Shown one piece after another: positions 49,185 through 56,274 of a DNA stretch of 64,000 bases. Within the stretch, counting starts at the first letter, position 1; each line of letters opens with the position of its first letter. The notes below the pieces were generated by a model that made no database searches, was not told the DNA's origin, and saw nothing but the letters and a program-made list of their open reading frames with translations. The translations under genes were made by a program, and so were the position numbers. Source of the DNA: an uncultured Rubrobacteraceae bacterium (GTDB taxonomy: Bacteria > Actinomycetota > Rubrobacteria > Rubrobacterales > Rubrobacteraceae); NCBI GenBank assembly GCA_902806085.1, contig CADCVH010000079.1, forward strand, positions 62,001 to 126,000, in the 5' to 3' direction.

Positions 49185-50492
49185 CTACGTCACGGTCGTG
49201 GTCGGGTCGTCGGCCGAGAGTTGGTCCCTGGTGTTGATCTCGGCCCCGACCGGCGCCGGCACGGGCCCCCGGAGGAGCGGGTCGTCGGTCTCCGTCATCC
49301 ACGTCTGTAGCCTGCCGCGCATCTCTTCGAGCACGTCGGCGTGGGCCAGGTCGCCGGCCAAATCGTGGGCCTCGTTCGGGTCGTAGAGCAGGTCGAAGAG
49401 GCGCTCCTCGGCGATGGGGCGGTCGGCGAGGCCGTTGGAGAGGATAAGGTCCTTGCTCGGACCGTCGTCGATGTTGGCGAGGACGGGGGTTGGGTGCTCG
49501 TCGTCGAAGCGCCGGATGTACTTGTGGCGGCGCGTGCGGACACACCGCTCGGGCTCGTAGGCGACGTGGTAGGTCTTCTCGGCAAAGATGGCGTCCCGGA
49601 CTTCATTCTTCTCCCCGTTGACCAGCCGGAGGAGAGATTCCCCCTGGAGGTACGGTGGTGGCTCGGCCCCGATCAGGCCGCACACGGTCGGGTAGATGTC
49701 TATGTGCGAGACCAGCGCGTCCACGGCCCTGCCGCCCGCAAACCCGCCCGGACCGCGCATGATGAGCATTACCCCGAGCCCCCTGTCGTGGAGCGTCGCC
49801 TTGGCCCCGGGGAACGCCAGGCCGTGGTCGGTGGTGCAGATGACGAGCGTGTTCTCCGCGAGCCCCTCGGCGTCCAGTGCGTCGAGCACGGCCCCGACCC
49901 CGCGGTCCAGCGAACGGGCGCTCTCCTGGAAGGCGGCCATGTCCAGCCGCGTCTCGGGCGTATCGGGCAGGTTCGGGGGCGGTATGACGTAGTTCGCCTT
50001 CTTCGGGGATGAGGGGCGGAAAAATTCGCGATGCGTCTCGAAAAAGCCGACGGAGAGGAAGAAGGGACGGTCGCCCGTGCGTTCCAGCAAATCCAGAGTG
50101 ACGGGGACCACGTCGTCGGTCCTGGTCGATGGGATCTTGAAGACCTCGTCGTAGCCGATCACGTCGGGCTTCTTGCTTATGTGCTGCTCCCCGATAAGCG
50201 CCGACCAGTACCCGTTCTCGCGCAGCGTGTGGACGATGTGCTGGCGGTAGTCGTTGAGCTCGAACCCGCGGTGGGCGAGCCCGATCATGCCGTTGGAGTG
50301 GGCGTACTGGCCCGTGAGCAGGCACGCCCTGCTGCCCGAGCACGTCGGGGCCGCGCAGAAGGCCTGGCGGAAGAGGACGCCCTCCTCGGCCAGGCGCTGG
50401 ATGTTCGGCGTCCTGACCGAGTGGCCGTAGGGCCTCACCCAGCGGCCGGTATCGTGCGAGTGGATGTAGAGGATGTTCGGGAGTTCTGGCAA
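49185..50492 (-). CDS. Sulfatase (alkaline phosphatase superfamily; heparan N-sulfatase-like)
   Basis: A 435-residue enzyme. The N-terminal metal region is NILYIHSHDTGRWVRPYGH, and the modification site reads TCSGSRACLLTGQ: the key cysteine is present but the usual Pro or Ala at the third place of C-x-P-x-R is Gly. GEQHISKK, CTTDHGLAFP and the terminal HDLAGD segment fit the N-sulfoglucosamine sulfohydrolase-like group. It would release sulfate from a sulfate ester or sulfamate, if formylglycine forms. No signal peptide is visible. TTG 50492 is four bases from the Stf0-like gene stop, in the same operon. Confidence 0.9.
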   Translation of the reverse strand: MPELPNILYIHSHDTGRWVRPYGHSVRTPNIQRLAEEGVLFRQAFCAAPTCSGSRACLLTGQYAHSNGMIGLAHRGFELNDYRQHIVHTLRENGYWSALIGEQHISKKPDVIGYDEVFKIPSTRTDDVVPVTLDLLERTGDRPFFLSVGFFETHREFFRPSSPKKANYVIPPPNLPDTPETRLDMAAFQESARSLDRGVGAVLDALDAEGLAENTLVICTTDHGLAFPGAKATLHDRGLGVMLIMRGPGGFAGGRAVDALVSHIDIYPTVCGLIGAEPPPYLQGESLLRLVNGEKNEVRDAIFAEKTYHVAYEPERCVRTRRHKYIRRFDDEHPTPVLANIDDGPSKDLILSNGLADRPIAEERLFDLLYDPNEAHDLAGDLAHADVLEEMRGRLQTWMTETDDPLLRGPVPAPVGAEINTRDQLSADDPTTTVT

Positions 50493-50495
50493 GCT

Positions 50496-51395
50496 CTACC
50501 TCTTTCCGGCAGAAGGGATGTATTTCCGACTACTATATAGATCGACCCACTCCTCGGAGAGCTCGTCGGCCTGGCGCCTCATCCCCGGTGCCTCGACGGT
50601 GAACCCCTCGGGCACGTCCACCCCGATGCCGTCGAGCAGGCGGAACACCGTAGCCTCGTAGTCCTCGACGAGGTCCTCGTAGACTACCTTGAGCGGCTCC
50701 ACGCCGCAGCCGGCGAAGAAGCCCTGCCACGCCTCGTTGTGCTCGTCTATGCGTTTTTTGAGGTGGTCGACGGCGGGGAAGCTGAAGCGCAGGCCCTTGC
50801 TGCCGATGTCGTCGTCGGAGTCGCGGCGCCACTGCTGAGTCTGGAGCGCCTTCCACAGGGAGACCGCCTGGCGGGTGGTGTCGCGGCGCCGGATCCAGAC
50901 GAACCGCCGCAGGTTCGGCAAGACGGAGCCCGGCACGTCGCAGGGCGGCACTTCCCACCGCCCCGACGTCCTGCGCGCCAGCCGCACGAAGTCCCGAAAG
51001 TAGGCCCACATGATCTTGGTGCCGAGTACCCCGTTCTCCGTCGTGCCCTTCCGCAAGGCCTCTTCCACGAGCCCTGGGAAGTCCGGCTGTCGCCACGCCG
51101 GGTCGCGCCCCACCGGATGCTCCGAGTACCTTCCTCCGTACTCGCCGAGTACGTCCTGGAACTCGGGGTCGTCGAGCAGCGCCCACACCCCGGGATCGTT
51201 GGACCGCTGGAAATAGTCCCGCGGCTGCCGCGGCCTGCCCGTCTCGAGCAACACCTCGAAGTGCTCGGCCGGCCGCCCCGCTATCCCAGTCCGTCCCAAA
51301 GCGTCGCACAAAAGCGTGCTCCCGCTGCGCGGCGTCGCGCAGATCAGGTACGACAGCACCAAACCTTTCTCTCCCCACAGTCGTACGTCGTCCAT
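50496..51395 (-). CDS. Stf0-like sulfotransferase
   Basis: A 299-residue PAPS-dependent sulfotransferase. The start YLICATPRSGSTLLCDALGR contains the 5'-phosphosulfate loop, followed by GRPAEHFEV, as in mycobacterial Stf0, which sulfates trehalose at the 2-position. WIRRRDTTRQAVSLWKALQT is the 3'-phosphate region. The substrate need not be trehalose. ATG 51395 is used. It shares a transcript with the sulfatase, an unusual pairing of opposite activities. A minus-strand -10 candidate TATACT lies at 51457-51452, next to two GTAG[A/G]CAA sites. Confidence 0.92.
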   Translation of the reverse strand: MDDVRLWGEKGLVLSYLICATPRSGSTLLCDALGRTGIAGRPAEHFEVLLETGRPRQPRDYFQRSNDPGVWALLDDPEFQDVLGEYGGRYSEHPVGRDPAWRQPDFPGLVEEALRKGTTENGVLGTKIMWAYFRDFVRLARRTSGRWEVPPCDVPGSVLPNLRRFVWIRRRDTTRQAVSLWKALQTQQWRRDSDDDIGSKGLRFSFPAVDHLKKRIDEHNEAWQGFFAGCGVEPLKVVYEDLVEDYEATVFRLLDGIGVDVPEGFTVEAPGMRRQADELSEEWVDLYSSRKYIPSAGKR

Positions 51396-51463
51396 CCCGT
51401 CTCCCTTCGACTCAACCCTCGTAACCGGCGAAAATACACCCGCCGCCGCGCAGTATATACACT

Positions 51464-51493
51464 TTGCCTACTATATAAATGGACATTGTCTAC
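51464..51493. promoter_or_regulatory. Paired TTG[C/T]CTAC direct repeat upstream of the Stf0-like gene
   Basis: TTGCCTAC (51464-51471) and TTGTCTAC (51486-51493) are direct repeats spaced 22 bp, two helical turns. They lie between the divergent Stf0-like gene and the small genes at 51580. A further partial site, CTAGACAAA, is at 51548-51556. Confidence 0.55.
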
Positions 51494-51579
51494 GAGATCC
51501 CTTGACGGCGCGTTTCCGACGGCTTACCCTGTTTATTCAGTAAAACGCTAGACAAAAGGCTCAAGTGGGGAGGTCGGGC

Positions 51580-51744
51580 GTGGTGAAGTGGGAGTTGGAT
51601 CTCTGGTACGAGCTGTGGGATCGGGCGGGCAGCCAGGGCCTGGACACCTGGTACGACCCGCGCGGCGCCGGGGGAGAGGTGGATCCTACCGAGCTACCCC
51701 CAGACGCGGGCGTTGTCGTCGACGGCGAGCCCAAAGGGGCATGA
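51580..51744 (+). CDS. Small hypothetical protein rich in tryptophan
   Basis: A 54-residue frame from GTG 51580 (or 51583), six bases after GGGGAGG. The sequence has WELDLWYELWDRAGSQ and LDTWYDPRG motifs and an acidic C-terminus; five tryptophans in under 35 residues is notable. It overlaps the following membrane-protein start as ATGA, so translational coupling is likely. It is divergent from the Stf0-like gene. Function unknown. Confidence 0.58.
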   Translation: MVKWELDLWYELWDRAGSQGLDTWYDPRGAGGEVDPTELPPDAGVVVDGEPKGA

Positions 51745-52064
51745 GGCACCACCTCAGCACAGAACAAACCGCAAGGACGCGTACCGGGCCGGGGTGGCCC
51801 GGCGCGTCGCGCGCCGGCCAGAGGTTCCGTTCGGCCATCGAGTCCGGCGTTCTCGCTGGCCTGCTACTCGCCGTCGTGGCCTCCGCGGTGATGGGGGCCC
51901 CCGTGGCGCTCTTCTGCGCCGTCGTGGGCGCGTGGCCGGTCCTGGGCGCTATCGTTGGCCTCCGGAACGTCCTCGACGCCGGGTGCTTCTTCATGCTCGT
52001 CGTCGTCGGCGTGATCTTGGTCGTAGACCTCGCGACTAACGGCCTAGCCTCCCTCCTGCACTGA
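51741..52064 (+). CDS. Small membrane protein of unknown function
   Basis: A 107-residue protein. A basic N-terminus (HHLSTEQTARTRTG) is followed by two to three hydrophobic helices (GVLAGLLLAVVASAVMGAPV, AVVGAWPVLGAIVGL and FFMLVVVGVILVVDLATNG). The ATG overlaps the stop of the upstream small gene. It lies in the sulfur island just before the binding-protein pseudogene. I do not recognise the family. Confidence 0.68.
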   Translation: MRHHLSTEQTARTRTGPGWPGASRAGQRFRSAIESGVLAGLLLAVVASAVMGAPVALFCAVVGAWPVLGAIVGLRNVLDAGCFFMLVVVGVILVVDLATNGLASLLH

Positions 52065-52158
52065 CCGTAAAAGCCCGCTCCTGTACCCCGCCAGGCCCCT
52101 CTCGTCGCGTTTCGCGAATTTTTCGAAGATTTTCTATCAGGGGCGCTTCACCCCGATC

Positions 52159-52755
52159 CCAGGACCTCAAAGACTTCGGGTCGGACGACAAGATCGCCGT
52201 GGTCGCCCCCGACGCGATCCAGGCCTTATCCTCCGCAAGGCCGCCGAGGAGGAGCTCGGCGACGCCAGGGCGCTGGACAACAACCTGGTCTCGCTGCCAA
52301 ACCCCGACTCGTACCAGGCGCTCTTGAGCGGCCAGATCGCGGGCCACTTCACGGCCCCGCCGTATCAGTTCCAGGAGCAGGATAAGGGGGCCAGGCCCAT
52401 CGTCAGGAGCTTCGGCCTGTTCGGCCGGCACAGCCTCATCAGCATCTGGGTGTTCAAGCCCTTCCACGATACCAACCCGCAGGCCACGGAGGCGCTCTAC
52501 TCCAACTTCCAGCGGGCCACCAAAATCATCCAGGACGCCCCGGGCCGGGTCGCCGAGATCCTGGCCGAGGTCTCCCAGATAGACTCGGCAGTTGAGGAGC
52601 GGTTCCTCATAGAGGAGAACGTCTACTACACCACGACCCCTCGCGGCTTTATCTCGTTCGGGGAGTTTATGCAGAGCGCCGGCCTGATAGAACAGGTCCC
52701 CGGAGCCTGGAAGGACCTCGTCTACCCGAACCTGAAGAGCGTCGACGGGAGCTGA
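52159..52755 (+). pseudogene. Decayed ABC-type sulfonate/nitrate/taurine substrate-binding protein
   Basis: Only the C-terminal two thirds are recognisable. The frame DLKDFGSDDKIAVVAPDAIQ is followed, after a one-base shift at about 52226-52228, by LRKAAEEELGDARALDNN and then an open frame to 52755 containing LLSGQIAGHFTAPPYQFQEQ and WVFKPFHDTNPQATEALY. These fit the NMT1/SsuA-type periplasmic binding proteins. The N-terminus with the signal peptide is missing, and no permease or ATPase remains nearby. It appears to be the relic of an organosulfonate uptake system next to sulfur genes. Confidence 0.82.
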
Positions 52756-52773
52756 CCGCCGAATATCGGTGGC

Positions 52774-52806
52774 GCGGGTTGCGGAAACCCAGCTTCCGCA
52801 ACCCGC
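52774..52806. terminator. Strong bidirectional terminator hairpin
   Basis: GCGGGTTGCGGAA (52774-52786) pairs perfectly with TTCCGCAACCCGC (52794-52806) across a seven-base loop, followed by TTT. It lies between the convergent pseudogene and the fusion gene and could end transcripts in both directions. Confidence 0.85.
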
Positions 52807-52816
52807 TTTGGCGTCA

Positions 52817-54751
52817 TCACGAGCCCAGCTGCATGCCTTCTATGAGGACCTCGACCACTTCGGGTCGGGCGAACTCGGGCGGGGGGTACTCGCCGCGTTC
52901 GAGCATCTCGCGCAGCCGGGCTTCGGAGAGGAAGACGTGGGAGGAGGGGGGGTGGGGGCAGGTCTTGGACGAGACCATGCCGTAGCACTCCCGGCAGAAG
53001 AAGGCGTGCTCGAAGAAGAGCGGGGTTATGCCGAGCTCCCCCGGCTCGAACTCGTCGAAGATGTGCTGGGCGTCGTAGGTGCCGTAGAAGCTGCCGACGC
53101 CCGCGTGGTCGCGGCCCACTATGAAGTGGGTGCAGCCGTAGTTCTTGCGGCAGAGGGCGTGGAAGACGGCCTCCCTGGGGCCCGCGTAGCGCATGGCGGC
53201 AGGGAAGACGGCGAGGAGGGTGCGGTCCTTCGGGTAGTACCTCTCCAGGATGGTCTCGTAGGAGCGCATCCTGACGTCAGCCGGGATGTCGTCCGGCCTC
53301 GTCTCCCCGACTATGGGGTTCAGGAGGAGGCCGTCCACCGTCTCGAGCGCGCTCTTCTGGATGTGCTCCTGGGCGCGGTGGATGGGGTTGCGGGTCTGGA
53401 AGCCGACGATCAGGCGCCAGCCCTTCTCGCGGAACGTGGCCCTAAGCTCTCGCGGCGTGTAGTAGTAGCGGGGAAACGGGCCCGGGTCGGGGGGCCGGAT
53501 CAGGTCGACCTCCCCGCCGATCAACACGTCTTTCCTGCGGTACAGCGCGGCGACGCCGGGATGCTCCCGATCGGTCGTCCTGTAGACGAGCGCGGCCTCG
53601 CGCTCCCTGTCGTAGCGGTAGCGCTCGCGCAGGAGCATGGTGGCGACCGGCTCCCCCTCGCCGTCCACGAGGGCCACCTCGGAGTCTTCGCGGAGGTTCT
53701 TTGCCTGCTCCTCGTCCACGCTCAGCGTGACGGGCAGGGGCCAGACGGTCCCGTCGGGGAGGCGCATGTCCTCGACCACCGCGTCGTAGGTCCCGCGGTC
53801 CATGAAGCCTTCCAGGGGGCTGAAGACGCCGGTCGAGATCATCTCCAGGTTGGACAAAGCCCGGGGACCCAGCGTCACCTTCGGCTTCTCCGCCGCCGCC
53901 CGCAAACGCTCCTGGCGCTCCTCCGGCCGGACCACCCTGTCCACCAGCCGCCCGCCGTGGGGTTCTACCTGCCCGCCGCCCGGGACCTTGCCGACCTCTA
54001 CCGGGCGGGAGGACGCCCCGCCCGACCGCGGCGTGGCGCGGATGGCGTGGGCCGCGAGCTCGTAGTAGTAGGGGAGGCACCTCTCGTAGACCTCTTCGAG
54101 CTCCTCGGGCAGTTCTGGGTCCCGGCGGGTCGCGGGCTTGATGCCCGTGCTCCTCTCCGCGGCGTCGTGCCAGCCCTCCCAACTGTCCCAGTGCTCCACG
54201 TCGCGGGACTCCCACGAGAGGGAGTCCCTTTCGAACGGGATCTCCAGGTGCCCGCAGTAGGCCGCGAGAACCCCGGCGGGGTTCTCCGAGAACGTCATCG
54301 CGTCGACGACCGCGACGTCCTCGCCGCCCTCGGTCGCGTACCGGAAGAGCCTGTGGAGGTCCTCGTAGCCCGTCTCCTCGAACGTGAAGTCCGGCCACAT
54401 CTTGTACAGCGAGACGAGCACGTACTTAGGGTCGCGGACTATGAACGTGTTGACGAACCGGGAGGCGAACTCGGGGCCCAAGACCCCCTTCGCCTGGTAG
54501 GCCATGTCCTTTACGAAGACGCGCTTCTCGCGGGGTTGGAGGACGTTCGCGAGCACGTTCTCGAAGGAGTACTCGGGCTTCGGCTCGGCGTCCGCGTAGC
54601 GGTCGCTCGGGCGGTCCGTGCCGTAGTAGTAGGCGTCCGAGAAGGGCTCGTGCAGCACCTCGAAGTCGTCGCGCTCGACAAAGACCCGCTCGAAGGCCGT
54701 GGATATAGAGCGGGGAACGGCCCAGAGCGCTATCGGTCGGTCTTCGTTCAA
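52817..54751 (-). CDS. Sulfotransferase-like domain fused to ATP sulfurylase (Sat)
   Basis: A 644-residue fusion. Residues 1-240 are sulfotransferase-like: the phosphosulfate loop ALWAVPRSISTAFERVF (9-25) and the 3'-phosphate region FIVRDPKYVLVSLYK (103-117). After a glycine-rich linker, residues 262-644 are a complete single-chain ATP sulfurylase: VEPHGGRLVDRV, QTRNPIHRAQEH (452-463), GRDHAG (546-551) and the cysteine cluster CRECYGMVSSKTCPH (586-600). Sat makes APS from ATP and sulfate; CysC at 48404 would then make PAPS for the sulfotransferase half. The start overlaps the carbonic anhydrase stop (ATGA). The frame runs unbroken, with Sat residues in normal order. Confidence 0.93.
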   Translation of the reverse strand: MNEDRPIALWAVPRSISTAFERVFVERDDFEVLHEPFSDAYYYGTDRPSDRYADAEPKPEYSFENVLANVLQPREKRVFVKDMAYQAKGVLGPEFASRFVNTFIVRDPKYVLVSLYKMWPDFTFEETGYEDLHRLFRYATEGGEDVAVVDAMTFSENPAGVLAAYCGHLEIPFERDSLSWESRDVEHWDSWEGWHDAAERSTGIKPATRRDPELPEELEEVYERCLPYYYELAAHAIRATPRSGGASSRPVEVGKVPGGGQVEPHGGRLVDRVVRPEERQERLRAAAEKPKVTLGPRALSNLEMISTGVFSPLEGFMDRGTYDAVVEDMRLPDGTVWPLPVTLSVDEEQAKNLREDSEVALVDGEGEPVATMLLRERYRYDREREAALVYRTTDREHPGVAALYRRKDVLIGGEVDLIRPPDPGPFPRYYYTPRELRATFREKGWRLIVGFQTRNPIHRAQEHIQKSALETVDGLLLNPIVGETRPDDIPADVRMRSYETILERYYPKDRTLLAVFPAAMRYAGPREAVFHALCRKNYGCTHFIVGRDHAGVGSFYGTYDAQHIFDEFEPGELGITPLFFEHAFFCRECYGMVSSKTCPHPPSSHVFLSEARLREMLERGEYPPPEFARPEVVEVLIEGMQLGS

Positions 54752-55245
54752 GCCGCGGCAACCTCCCTCAGACGGCCCGACTCGACCTCGTAGACGAAGC
54801 CGCGCACGGAGTCCTTGTTCGGGATGAACGGGCTAGTCTTGATCTTCTCGATGGAATCGCGCACGTCCTGTTCGAGGTCCGGGAAAGACCCCAGGGCAAA
54901 CGGCGGCCTGACCCCGGTGTCGGCCTCTATGGCGTCCGCCACCTCGTCGTCCGAGAAGGTGAGCATGCCGCAGTCGGTGTGGTGGATCAGGACGATCTCG
55001 GTAGTCCCCAGCAGCCGCTGGGAGATGGTGAGGGACCGAATCTCGTCGTCCGTGATGACGCCGCCTGCGTTGCTGATCACGTGCGCGTCGCCCTCCTGGA
55101 GACCGAGCATCTTGTGGACGTCGAGCCGCGCGTCCATGCACGCGACCACCGCGACACCCCTGGCCGGGGGCAGCGGCAGGTCCGCCTTGTCGAAACCGCG
55201 GGCGTACTCCTCGTTGTTCCTCAACAGATCGTCCGTAACGCTCAC
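54748..55245 (-). CDS. Beta-class carbonic anhydrase
   Basis: A 165-residue enzyme, CO2 plus water to bicarbonate. The zinc site is Cys36 in VVACMDARLD with the Asp/Arg dyad, and His89 and Cys92 in IHHTDCGM. It is close in type to mycobacterial Rv1284, whose gene lies next to ATP sulfurylase genes (cysD and cysN). The stop overlaps the start of the Sat fusion by four bases, so the two are co-translated. ATG/GTG start at 55245 follows GAGGAG. Confidence 0.94.
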   Translation of the reverse strand: MSVTDDLLRNNEEYARGFDKADLPLPPARGVAVVACMDARLDVHKMLGLQEGDAHVISNAGGVITDDEIRSLTISQRLLGTTEIVLIHHTDCGMLTFSDDEVADAIEADTGVRPPFALGSFPDLEQDVRDSIEKIKTSPFIPNKDSVRGFVYEVESGRLREVAAA

Positions 55246-55285
55246 GCGCGACTCCTCTCTTCGAAGGTTCCGGGTCTTTTGCTCG

Positions 55286-55984
55286 TCAAGCCATGTTCGC
55301 CTTGAGGGCGTCGGCGAGCTGGTAGACGGGCGTCAGCGTCTCCGGGTTCTCCCGCTCCATGTACCGCACGAACTCCTCCTCGCCCCCGAAGTTCATCTTC
55401 GGGTTGGTCTCTTTCTCCTCACCCAGAACCGAGTGCTCCTTGCCGTGGTAGTCGTGGCCGGGGAAGACTAGCAGGTCATCGGGCAACGACCCGAAGGTGT
55501 AGTAGAGCGTGTGGTATTCCCGCACCGCGTTGCCGTTTGGCAGGTCGGTCCGGCCGCACGACCCTATGAGCAGCGCGTCCGCCGACAGTATCCTCCCCGG
55601 CAGCAGCACGGAGACGAGATCCTTGGCGTGCCCCGGCGTGTGGAGGAACTTTAGCGGCAACCCTCCTAGATGCAGCCTGTCCCCGTCCTCGACCCTGATG
55701 TCCACGCAACTCGCCGGCGCCTCCCTGTGCATGACGAGCTTCGCTACGGTCTTCGCCTTGAGCTCCCGCACCCCGGAGAGGTGGTCGGCGTGGGTGTGGG
55801 TGTCGATGACGTAGACGACCTTCAGGCCGTGCCCGAAGACGGAGTCGAGCATCGGCTCGACCATCTCAAGCTCGGGGTCGACGAGCGCCGCCTGCCGCGT
55901 CTCGGGGTCGGCGACGAGGTAGCCCAGGCAGCCCCGCTCGACCCTGTACTGCTCGAAGAGGTAGTCCTGCTCGCCTCTTTCCAC
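55286..55984 (-). CDS. Metallo-beta-lactamase-fold hydrolase, persulfide dioxygenase (ETHE1)-like
   Basis: A 232-residue MBL-fold protein. The metal motif is HTHADH at residues 63-68, with His119 in LHTPGH, the Asp in SADALLIGSCGRTDL, and PGHDYHG. CGRTDLPNG and VYVIDTHTHADHLSG are typical of ETHE1/persulfide dioxygenases, which oxidise glutathione or other persulfides to sulfite with oxygen. GTG 55984 has GAGGAGG four bases upstream. It is 40 bases upstream of the carbonic anhydrase gene and divergent from the sulfite exporter, a sensible partnership: one makes sulfite, the other removes it. Confidence 0.9.
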   Translation of the reverse strand: MERGEQDYLFEQYRVERGCLGYLVADPETRQAALVDPELEMVEPMLDSVFGHGLKVVYVIDTHTHADHLSGVRELKAKTVAKLVMHREAPASCVDIRVEDGDRLHLGGLPLKFLHTPGHAKDLVSVLLPGRILSADALLIGSCGRTDLPNGNAVREYHTLYYTFGSLPDDLLVFPGHDYHGKEHSVLGEEKETNPKMNFGGEEEFVRYMERENPETLTPVYQLADALKANMA

Positions 55985-56173
55985 GGGCCCTCCTCTTTCC
56001 GAAACGAACACCCCGGCGTGACCCCCGTCGGCGCCGCCGCACGGGTATCCTAGACCATTGCGCCCCGCAACGTGCCCCACCCCGAACCACCCTCCCACAC
56101 CACCCGTCTCCCACCCGAAAGTGTGCCCGATGGCCCATCTTTCGGGATCGCCGAAAAAAACCTCCCCAAGCGC

Positions 56174-56236
56174 TTGACAGCCTCGTCCTCCTGGCTTAAA
56201 GTTCCGCCCGGTTTATACATCAAAACCGTAGACAAA
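56174..56236 (+). promoter_or_regulatory. Promoter of the TauE/SafE gene with a GTAGACAAA site in its leader
   Basis: TTGACA (56174-56179), 17 bases, TAAAGT (56197-56202). GTAGACAAA at 56228-56236 lies about 20 bases past the expected start and matches the sites upstream of cysC and Stf0. A ten-codon frame (56246-56278) overlaps the gene start as ATGA. Other sequence in 55985-56173 shows nothing I can call. Confidence 0.65.
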
Positions 56237-56274
56237 GTAATTAAAATGTTCAAGGTGAAGAAGAGGAGCAACGG

